From the NCBI RefSeq assembly GCF_015706575.1, contig NW_024037056.1, positions 1,016,109 to 1,080,108 on the forward strand: DNA of 64,000 nt, written 5' to 3'. Numbering within the stretch: position 1 is the first letter of the stretch; each line of letters starts with the position of its first letter. Made by a program: the position numbers and the translations under genes. Origin of the DNA: Patiria miniata (Eukaryota; Echinodermata; Asteroidea; Valvatida; Asterinidae). This document shows positions 22,619 through 32,700 of this stretch, piece after piece. The notes beneath the pieces were generated by a model. It had not been told where the DNA came from and did no database searches. It saw only the letters and a program-made list of their open reading frames with translations.

Positions 22619-22966
22619 CAGGCGCGGTTCTACGCGGTTCTAGCCCCCCCCCCCCCCCAAAAAAATAAATTCCGTATAAAAAAAATTGCATTAGCAAAAA
22701 GAAGGATTGTGATGTACATGCGAACGGTCTCCCCCTAAAAAAATAGTCGTGACAAAAAGGGTGCATTAGTTAATATAGTGTGAATGATTTTAGGATTTAA
22801 TTGGCGCTCCCCATTGAAAATATGGCATGAGGGCCCCCCCCCCCTATTGATTTAAGTGTCTTTAAAAAATAACCGGTCTACATTTCAGCACGCCTCCCTG
22901 AAAAAAAATTCTGGATCCACCCTGCTAGCCCCCCCCCCCCAAATATTGGTTCTAGAACCGCGCCTG
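22619..22966. mobile_element. hAT-type MITE with 8-bp target duplication
   Basis: The ends CAGGCGCGGTTCTA and TAGAACCGCGCCTG are exact inverses, and AGAAAAAG lies directly on both sides (22611-22618 and 22967-22974). CAGG ends plus an 8-bp duplication fit hAT. The interior holds poly-C runs and CTGGATCCACCCTG. A related flank at 23085-23125 (GTAAGTCCAAGAAAAAGTCCC) looks like the empty site. Confidence 0.85.
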
Positions 22967-23359
22967 AGAAAAAGTCTTCTTAAATAACAAAAGGTACATG
23001 TATCTTTTCCATTTTAATCGTGTGCCAATTAATTCATTCGATGACAATGTAGGCTCTTGCTGCTGTACTATAAGTCGTGACTATAAGGTGTAAGTCCAAG
23101 AAAAAGTCCCATATCTGTCTCATACGTAACGCTTCTTAAATAAGGGGCCCTTATCAATTATCACCAGACATAAAAATTTATTTTGGGTATTTTCCTTGCA
23201 GATGACCAAACAGTAGAATAACAAAAACCACTGAAATCCATGAATATCTTAGAGGGTAAAACTTTGGTTGTGTATGGGACATAGCGTGCGCAGATTTTTG
23301 GACTTGCCCACAAATTGACAAAGGGTTTGCAGCTTTAAAGTGCGATCTTGTTTGGTACG

Positions 23360-25461
23360 AGATGTAATTTATGTGCTCGCAGACAGGGAGTAATTGTTGC
23401 AGTATCCCATCTTCACTTTATGTACTTTACGGAAATTTAATACATGGCCGTAATGATGATCTGTCACAGCGTAACTGTTACCAAACTCACACATTTAGGA
23501 CAAGGAAACGTTTTAATAACTCGATGGTATATGTACATGTAGATGTTAAGTGTTTGGATTCTGTATTGTCACGGAATGATAAGTGGTAATTAGACTTTTA
23601 TTTTCTATTATTATTCGGTCGTATTGTTTGCTCACTTCACGTACGTAGGACTGCTAAAGATGTTTAAATTGTGTTCATGGACATGTCCATTAGGCCAAAA
23701 AAAAAAGTCTCCGGTTTCTGGTATGCGCGCGCGTCGCCGTAGCCATGCGCGTCGGCAAAATGAAAAAAAGTTTGGTTTTTTTTCAATGAAAGATGATGTC
23801 TCAAAACCGCCAAACTCACTGGTTTGACTGTAATCCTGCTGCTGCACAATTTAACGTGTTTTTAGATTGGGTTATGCTTATGGTCGAGAATCCCATATAT
23901 TTGCACTAAGTTTAGTCGGGCACCATTTGCAGTCATCAGACGACATTTGAAGCAAAAAAATCAGGTAAAAAAAAAAAAAGCCGCATCGCCGCACCACTTT
24001 TTGGTCAAGTTCCATACCAGAAACCGGAGACCTTTTTTTTTTGCCTTAATGATGTGCAAACCCGACCCGAAACCGAGACCGAGCCGACCCGAAACCTACT
24101 TCGGGTCGGGTTGGGTGAAATAGATAGATTGTAACAGTTTTCATGATACCGCGTGGTGACCATGCCTTTGTTCAATAAGCGGAGTTACTTGTCACTTGTC
24201 ACTCACTCCGTTACAGTGATTTTGATGCATTTTAACCCCAGATACTTGCCCCCGTTGCACACATCTTTACTGCACTTTACAAAGGGCTCGCATAATGCAA
24301 CTGACAAAATTCAAACTTGCCACTCACACAGGATGTTTATCTCTTATCTGGTATGCAAATTAAGTGATTGTCACTCCGATTGTGTTGTACTGAGCACATA
24401 CTGTCCACAAAATAGGAAATAAATAGTCCATTGATTTCAGATATTATTGTAAGTCCACAAAATAGGAAATTAATAGGCCATGGTTCTCATAACCGTGTCT
24501 AAGTGTTTAGAAAATGGCCAAAAAATAGTCCATGGACCCTATAAAAATTTCCAAGTCTCCAAAAAATAGTCATAAAATATTTCGTATTTTTAGAATTCGA
24601 AATGAAATATAGTGCATGGCAACAACAAAAATAGGGATAAAATAGTGCATCTGCGTCTACTTATTTTTTCCTATTTCTTAGGAGAAAAAAACTTTATAAA
24701 TAGGAATAACAGGATTTTGCCAGAGATTTTCTTTGAGGGATATGTGTGGTTGAATTTGATCCGAACTGTTTTAATAACCCCATGGTATGTACATGTAGAT
24801 ATTTAATGTTTGGACTCTGTGTTGTCACAGAATGATTACTGTCCATGGTAAATATACTTGTATTTTCAATTATTATTCAGTCGTATTGTTTGCTCACTTT
24901 ATGTACGTAGGACTGCTAAGTGCTTAAATTGTATATATGGACAGGTACATGTATACTGTTTACATATACTGGTATATCCATGTGTTAAGTTAAAACCATT
25001 GTGCGGACAAACACCATTTTCTTATATTTTTTTTATAAATAGCATGCTATTTTTAAAAAATAGCAACCCATATTTTACCTCTATTTTACCTCTATTTCTT
25101 AAGAATATATTTTTTCATTTTTTTATTTTTTCTCCTATTTTGGGGGTGGCGAAATACAATACAAAAAATATAGTTTTTTAAAAGTTTATTTTAAATAGGA
25201 AAGAAATATACTTTTACTCTATTTTATTTCGACCTGACTACTCTCATCTATGTAAGGGGTAGATTAACGGTTTATGTTGTTGCATTTACACTACTGCGTG
25301 GTTTGTACATAAAACAGTATGCTGGATATGGTGTGAATCGTTCCACATTTGCATGTGGGGAGAAAATGTTATAGATTTTGTAGATTATCTTATATATAAG
25401 TGTGCCGTGAACACTTAACATTCAATCCCGAAATACAGATATCTTAACTTCTAATGGACGC
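23360..25461 (+). repeat. Tandem duplication, copy A
   Basis: It runs from GATGTAATTTATGTGCTCGC to CTTCTAATGGACGCA and is repeated head to tail as copy B (25462-27685). It contains a PIF/Harbinger MITE, a GGGTCGG-rich patch, AT-rich sequence and an older internal repeat (23525-23660 resembles 24790-24930). A segment of about 345 bp (24985-25330) is present here and absent from B. No gene was found in it. Confidence 0.85.
23693..24045. mobile_element. PIF/Harbinger-like MITE, copy A
   Basis: TTA flanks (23690-23692 and 24046-24048) bound inverted ends GGCC-A(n)-GTCTCCGGTTTCTGGTATG and its inverse, 353 bp. TTA duplication and GGCC ends fit PIF/Harbinger. Confidence 0.7.
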
Positions 25462-25494
25462 AGATGTAATTTATGTGCACGCAGACAGGGAGTA

Positions 25495-25681
25495 CAGTCG
25501 AATCTCGTTTGTACAAACTCTGTTAATACAAAATTCTGGTTATAACAAACATAAAGCCTTAGTCCCGACTGTGCATTTATGTGCACAATGAATGGGACTG
25601 ATGTTCCTCTTAGTACAAAATTCTGATATAACAAACAATTTGGCTAGGTCCGAACGAGTTTGTATTAACGAGACTCGACTG
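25495..25681. mobile_element. Tc1/mariner-pogo-like MITE with TA duplication and visible empty site
   Basis: A 187-bp insertion with ends CAGTCGAATCTCGTTTGTAC and, inverted, CAGTCGAGTCTCGTTAATAC, flanked by TA (25493-25494, 25682-25683). Copy A has the uninterrupted sequence GGGAG-TA-ATTGTTGC at 23386-23400. Confidence 0.9.
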
Positions 25682-25969
25682 TAATTGTTGCAGTATCCCA
25701 TCTTCACTTTATTTACCTTAAGGAAATTTAATGCATGGCCGTAATGATGATCAGTCACAGCGTAACTGTTACCAAACCCACACATTTAGGACAAGGAAAC
25801 GTTTTAATAACTCGATGGTATATGTACATGTAGATGTTAAGTGTTTGGATTCTGTATTGTCACGGAATGATAAGTGGTAATTAGACTTTTATTTTCTATT
25901 ATTATTCGGTCGTATTGTTTGCTCACTTCATGTACGTAGGACTGCTCAAGTTGTTTAAATTGTCCATTA

Positions 25970-26314
25970 GGCCAAACAAAAAAGTCTCCGGTTTCTGGTA
26001 TGCGCGCGCGTCGCCGTAGCTATGCGTGTCGGCAAAATGAAAAAGTTTTTTTTTCAATAAAAGATGATGTCTCAAAACCGCCAAACTCACTGGTTTGACT
26101 GGAATCCTGCTGCTGCACAATTTAAACGTGTTTCGGATTGTGTTATGCTTATGGTCGAGAATAGCTTGATGTGGCCTCTCTGGACTCCCATATATTTGCA
26201 CTAAGTTTAGTCGGGCACCATTTGCAGTCATCAGACGACATTTGAAGCAAAAAAATCAGGTAAACTTTTTGGGCAAGCTCCATACCAGAAACCGGAGACC
26301 TTTTTTTTTTGGCC
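25970..26314. mobile_element. PIF/Harbinger-like MITE, copy B
   Basis: Duplicate of 23693-24045, with complete GGCC at both ends and TTA flanks at 25967-25969 and 26315-26317. Confidence 0.75.
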
Positions 26315-26439
26315 TTAATGATGTGCAAACCCGACCCGAAACCGAAACCGAGCCGACCCGAAACCGACTTCGGGTCGGGTTGGGTCGGTTTGTCCATCTT
26401 TTCAGTCGGGTCGGGTAAGTTTCGGTTTTGCATTTACAT

Positions 26440-26522
26440 TTTGGGGTGGGGTGGGGTGGGGTGGGTTTAGCCATCTTTTGAAAAAACCGAAATAAACCGA
26501 AATAAACCGAAATAAACCGAAA
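26440..26522 (+). repeat. GGGGTGGGGT and AAACCGAAAT minisatellite
   Basis: GTGGGGTGGGGTGGGGTGGG, then after about 15 bp four 10-bp units of AAACCGAAAT. Copy A of the duplication lacks this array. Confidence 0.8.
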
Positions 26523-27764
26523 CAGTTGAGAAATGCAGGTGATGCAATATTATTGACAGTCACTGTGACCGCAGCCCATTGTGTGATGTGGCCACCGAGT
26601 GCACTGTCAACTTCCCACGGTATTAATTTCTCCAGTCGGATCGGGACTGACAGTGAAATAGATACATTGTAACAGTTTTCATGATACCGCGTGGTGACCA
26701 TGCCTTTGTTCAATAAGCGGAGTTACTTGTCACTTGTCATTCCATTACAGTGATTTTGATGCATTTTAACCCCAGATACTTGCCCCCGTTGCACACATCT
26801 TCACTGCACTTCACAAAGGGCTTGCATAATGCAACTGACAAAATTCAAACTTGCCACTCACACAGGATGTTTATCTCTTATCTGGTATGCAAATTAAGTG
26901 ATTGTCACTCCGATTGTGTTGTACTGAGCACATACTGTTCACAAAATAGGAAATAAATAGTCCATTGATTTCAGATATTATTGTAAGTCCACAAAATAGG
27001 AAATAAATAGGCCATGGTTCTCATAACCGTGTCTAAGTGTCGAGAAAATGGCCAAAAAATAGTCCATGGACCCTATACAAAATTTTCAAGTCTCAAAAAA
27101 ATAGTCATAAAATATTTTCTATTTTTTAAATTCGAAATGAAATAGAGTGCATGGCAACAACAAAAATAGGGATAAAATAGTGCAGCTGCGTCTACTTATT
27201 TTGTCCTATTTTGCAGGAGAAAAAAGCTTTAAAATGTAATTTAAATAGGAATAACAGAGATTGCCAGAGATTTTCTATGAGGTTGAGATTGCCAGAGATT
27301 TTCTGTGTGGTTGAATTTGAACCGAACTGTTTTAATAACTCCATGGTGTGTACATGTGGATGTTAAATGTTTGGACTCTGTGTTGTCACAGAATGATTAC
27401 TGTCCATGGTAAATATACTTGTATTTTCAATTATTATTCAGTCGTATTGTTTGCTCACTTTATGTACGTAGGACTGCTAAGTGCTTAAATTGTATATATG
27501 GACAGGTACATGTATACTGTTTACATATACTGGTAGTGTCCATGTATTAAGTTAAGTGAATCGTTCCATATTTGCATGTGGGGAGGGAATGTTATAGATT
27601 TTGTAGATTATCTTATATATAAGTGTGCCGTGAACACTTAACATTCAATCCCGAAATACAGATATCTTAACTTCTAATGGACGCATGCTTCCTTTTTAGG
27701 CCCACTCCATATCAGAAACCAGAGGAATGAAATACGTATTGCACTTTTGAATTCGCCCCTGACT

Positions 27765-28180
27765 TCCATTATCCGTAATCACTGGGGCAGCACCAGATAT
27801 GGGATTGTTTGTGGCGGCGGTTTCGTTCGGTATTTTGTTGACAGAATTTGCATCATGGAGGAGGGAATGTGAATACAAACCGACTAAAATATGAGGAAGT
27901 GCCGTTGAAACGAGGATTACTGAACTTGAATAGATTCTAAGCTCTCTGGCTCGCTTTGCACGCGTCTGTAAGTAAACTATTGGTGAAATAAACATGTACC
28001 ATGATTGTACAATTACAACCAATACTACTGGGTACAACTTGTTTCTCATAAACTGATTTCACGTGATGTATTGCAAAAACTGTGTTCGCTGTTACTTAGT
28101 ACTGTGTATAGGCCTAGGTACTTAATTTGCGAGAAGTGGTAGTTCCTCTGCGACAAATTAGAAAAGTTTTGCCTCGATAG
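27765..28180 (+). repeat. Dispersed promoter-like repeat, copy 2
   Basis: Colinear with 20935-21990 but shorter. The TATA-like word is not kept. The site equivalent to CTGCAGGTAAAC reads GTCTGTAAGTAAAC. Confidence 0.5.
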
Positions 28181-28260
28181 ATACATGTAGGCCTATAGGT
28201 TGCACTTGAAAGAAAACTGTCATTTCTCTGAACGAAAATCGCTGGTGATTTGATACATGT

Positions 28261-28279
28261 TGACGTCATCATGACGTCA
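28261..28279. promoter_or_regulatory. Paired CRE sites
   Basis: TGACGTCATCATGACGTCA holds two full cAMP-response-element octamers separated by 3 bp. It lies about 1.4 kb upstream of the receptor's first coding exon. Regulation of that gene is an inference. Confidence 0.45.
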
Positions 28280-28890
28280 GGGTAATATGTACACCTTGGG
28301 ATCAGAGTTAATGTTTGTTCCAAGTTGTAAAATTATACCATGTACCGTTTAGAAGAAAAGCCACGGTAGTCAGGTGGCTTATGGGTGGAATCGTGACCAA
28401 CTGATCCAAAACACCAGACTTAGCAGATAGATTGTTATAACCCTTGAGAAGATAATCACTTGACATTATTTTGGGAAGGGTGCCTAATTTGCATAAATCG
28501 TAAAAAGCCGCCATGTGTTTATTCCCATATTTTGGGTTGGGTTTTTTTTTGACAAGTATATATTTTTGATTCTACTTACATATCCTTACTTAAATAACAC
28601 TTTCTAAAGCAAGTGACTGGATAATAATGAGAACATCTGAAAGATCCGAAATAGAACTTGAACAAGTACTTATAAAGTGTATACTTTTCAAAAAACATTC
28701 CAAAACAAATATGGGAATAAATTTATTACACGGCAGCTATTTACGATTTAGTCAAATTACACACCCTTCCCAAAATAATTTCAGGTGTCACCCTTCTAAA
28801 TACCTTCTCTAAGGACATAAACATGTATCTGTGCTTTGTACATGTGCTTTGAACCATTCGGTCACGATCTTGTCAAAATTTGGATTAAAG

Positions 28891-29264
28891 CAGGCGTGGA
28901 TCCGGGGGGGGGTCAAACCCCTCCCCAGCTCTGTCAAAAAAATTCATAGAAATTCATTAAAAATAATGCGAACCCCCCCCCCCCCCACCTTGCTCTGACA
29001 CCCAAAAAATTATACTGGTAATATTGTCCGCCTGTGCACAAAACACGTACAGAGCCAGTTTTGTTAGGGGGTATTTGTACACTATTGTGTAATGTAGTGT
29101 CAATAATCGTTGGATTTGAACAGCGCCCCTATTGAAAGCATGGTACGAGCCCACCCTTCCCCCACCCCACCCCACCAAGTGTCCGGAGTAAAATACCTGT
29201 CAACATTCACAATTTTTTGGCTGATGAAACCCTCCCCCTTCAAAAATTCCTGGATCCGCCCCTG
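28891..29264. mobile_element. MITE with CAGGCGTGGATCC ends
   Basis: It begins CAGGCGTGGATCC-G(n) and ends with the inverse of CAGGGGCGGATCCAGGAATT. The interior has poly-C runs and CCCTCCCC patches. The flanks (GATTAAAG, TTTAAGCC) do not give a clean duplication. GGATCCACCC words at 806-820 and inside 22619-22966 suggest relatives. Confidence 0.6.
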
Positions 29265-29630
29265 TTTAAGCCACTTGACTACGGAGAGTTATCGTCATGT
29301 TAGGAGGACAATTTCTAACCATTTAGAAATCTCCTATTTAAGTTGAAAGTGTTTTGGGGTGTTTTTTTAAGTGTACCTGCGGGAACATGTCCTACACGCG
29401 ACGGCATCGAAATCAGGTTTGAGACCAAAAACAAAATGTTCTTAATATTTGTTTCTCTGTTTTCTTAATACCAGCCACTGAGATACATCTTCATCAGGTT
29501 AGTTGTTAAGCATCCAACATACGATTTCAGTGGGTAATTTTTCCTTCGAATAGGTAAAAAGAGCAAATAATCCTTTTAATTTATGACAGATTCTTTAAAT
29601 ATTGTAGACTTTTTGTTCTTTCTCCATTAG

Positions 29631-29767
29631 GTGTCGTCCGACTGTTCCGTCTGTACATCATAAGGCAGTGTAGTTAGTGCCTCGTTCAACAATGCAGACC
29701 AGAAGGAGATATCAAGAATGGCGCATTTTCTTACTGATCATTCTGGCGAATGGTGCATTGTGCGATG
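29631..29767 (+). CDS. Receptor exon 1: 5' UTR part and signal peptide
   Basis: The acceptor TTTCTCCATTAG ends at 29630, so an upstream non-coding exon is likely. The ATG at 29692 begins [20 protein letters not shown] and GALCD, a basic then hydrophobic leader typical of a signal peptide. The donor GATG|GTAAGT ends the exon at 29767 in phase 1, matching every CUB and LDLa acceptor. Confidence 0.75.
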
Positions 29768-32700
29768 GTAAGTTCACGTTGATTTGATTCGTCACCGTCA
29801 TTTTTCTTCCTTTAGTAGAATATTTACTGAAATGTGCCGCTGTTGCGTCCACGGTCAAGGTTGAATAGCGCCCTGTAGAGACGGGTTGGTAGGCCGCACC
29901 ATGTTGGATGACGCACGAATAAGTGTGTTACTCGAATCTGAATTGCTCTATCTCAGTATGGGGCAAGACTAACCTCGTCCCCAGTGCTTACTTTATTTCC
30001 AACCTCGTTTCCAATAGTAAGCCCTTGATAGGAAACTTTCTTCATGCATCCTGATTTTATACCGCATTTTGCTAGTAATGGATACGCCTTCATAACGTCC
30101 ACGCCTTCTAAAAAAAATACTCCTTTCCTTTCCAATTTGCTCATTATTATTAATTATGTAATGTGATATTGCGTATTGACGGGATAAGATTGTAACATTT
30201 TAACTTCGAAAAACAATCGTGTTTTCACAACTCACGCTGCCACGAATTGATTGTGTTTTTACCCCACACACCGCATACAAAAACAAACGCTAATGTGACG
30301 CACAGGCAGGCACCAGACTATTCCTCATTTGCAAACGTGTTCAAAAATGTTGTACATTATGTCAGCTCCCAATAGGTACCGGATTGTATCCCTCTGCAAC
30401 GAGCAAACGCCAAGAAATACATGTCAGATATGACGACCCACGATCAAGGCTCACCATCACCAACTTTTACCTCATCAATTGCAGCCTCAGGCCACGAAAA
30501 ATATTGCCGCGCCACTTTTGTCCGCTCCAGCGTCACTGATGCATCGTTTGTAGATCTACGACATCTACGACGTTATCTCGGTTGGAGACTACTCGATCAC
30601 GAATGTCTGCAAGCTTCCTTCCACAGCTCGGACCAACGCTACCGTTACCTATGTTACCTTACCCAGCCATTTATGTGGGCGACTTCAATAGCCACCACGC
30701 CATCTGGGGGTACAATAGCAACGGCATCAGTGTCGAATGGCTCACGAAATGGTCCAACCACGCAGACACCCACCTAAGGTGCTGGACATAAACAACACGG
30801 GTCTATCAGATCGGTTTGCTGGGTAACGCAGCACTCTCCAGACCTCTGGTGGGTTTTCTCGAAGGATGGATGTCTCCTTCCAGCCAAATGCCCTTCCTGG
30901 GTTCCCACGCGTCCATCACATACCCATCGTACGTATGCACAATTGACATCGGAATCTGACTGCCCATCATCAAATCCGTCCAGAAACCAAGATGGAACGT
31001 CCGAAAAGCCGACTGGACAAGCTTCACCAGTGACCTGGAGTGAAGCAGGCTATCTCAAAAGCTCCGAAACGTCATATTCCCCACGGCTTCAGTACACCTT
31101 GCCTCAATATGATGAAGAATGCCGACAACATCTGACGGAGTACAGTACGTAGATACCGAAAACGCTGAGATCTCCGATAACTCATTCAGACCCTCAATGA
31201 TGCCAGACGTAGTCGCTGGGCATGGGAAGAAACAACAAGCAGTGTAGACTTCACACATTATACAGCCGCAAAAGCTGAAAACTCTTATACAGCCGCAATA
31301 GCTGTAAACTCTTATGCTAACTCGGTGTGGGACAACAGCCAATCCCAACCTCCAGCAGACCCAGCGTCCACCCAAGAAAGAAAGAAATCAAGAAACACTG
31401 AGGTCCATCAAGCATGGAAAACGGCTTAAACTCGTATGACCTAGTCTCCCTCATCCTTCACACCACTCGAAGTCACTAGCGCAGTTAGGAATTTGAAAAC
31501 AAGTAAGGCCGCTGGGTACGACAAGATGTATATAGGGCCTACCCAGAATTCATCAAGAACTTGGGACACCAAGCCATCAACTTGCTAAGCAAATCTCTCA
31601 CCCGGGTGATCTATGACAAATAGATCCCCAACACGTGGAGAACAGCTGTCATTGCAATACCCAAAGCTGGGAAAGACCCGAAGCTAGCAGCCAGTTAATA
31701 TAGACCGATCTCGCTCCTCTCCATCTGCTATAAGCTCCTTGAAAGAGTGATTCTCAACCACATCTCTCCACTAATTCTTGTTGACGGTTTTCTCCCCTGA
31801 TCAAGCAGGATTCAGGAGCGGCCGCAGCACAGCAGATCAGGTGCTTGCACTTACCGCATCGGAATCTGACTGCCCATCATCAAATCCGTCCAGAAACCAA
31901 GATGGAACGTCCGAAAAGCCGACTGGACAAGCTTCACCAGTGACCTGGAGTGAAGCAGGCTATCTCAAAAGCTCCGAACACCACCTCAACAAAACGCTCG
32001 CAAACCTGTCAGAATACTACCGAGCAAACTACCTGCGAGCGAACCCGTCCAAGACCCAGGTGTGTGTCTTCCACCTCAAGAACAGGGAGGCCAAGAGGGA
32101 ACTGTGTAGAGTGGAACAATGTGCAGCTAAAACACTGCGAACATCCAGTTTACCTAGGCGTGCAACTCGATCGCACCTTATCCTATAAGCAGCACATCCA
32201 GAAGACAATAGGTAAAGTGGGATCTTGAAATGCCATCATCGGGAAGCTCGCAACATCACACTATGGTGCTGACCCCAAAACCGTACAAACAGCAGCTGTT
32301 GCCCTCTGCATGTCATCCGCAGAATACGCTTGTCCCGTATGGAGCAGATCAGCTCATGTGAAAAAGCTTGACACCACACTCAACAACACATACCGAAAGA
32401 TAACAGGCTGCCTGAGACCAACAAAAGTTGAGAAGATATATCATCTCTCTGGGGTCGATCTCTAGACCAAAGGCGCACTAACATCTGCCTAAAGGAACGA
32501 CTGAAACAGTGCACAGATGGCAGGCACATGCTGTACGGACACCAACCGCCTCACAAGCGCCTTGTATCCCGGCACAGCTTTCTGTATTCTGTCCCACCAC
32601 CTGAGCAGAATCCCCCACCACCAGTCAAGCCTCTACCCATCAGAGGACTCAACTTGAAGTAGCCAGCGTGGCAATGTCTGAACCGGCTGCGGACCAGAAT

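Larger units (their letters stand above)
25462..27685 (+). repeat. Tandem duplication, copy B
   Basis: Head-to-tail partner of copy A, differing by many scattered substitutions and small indels, one 187-bp MITE insertion (25495-25681), a longer GGGGTGGGGT / AAACCGAAAT minisatellite (about 26440-26522), and loss of the segment seen at 24985-25330. Confidence 0.85.
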
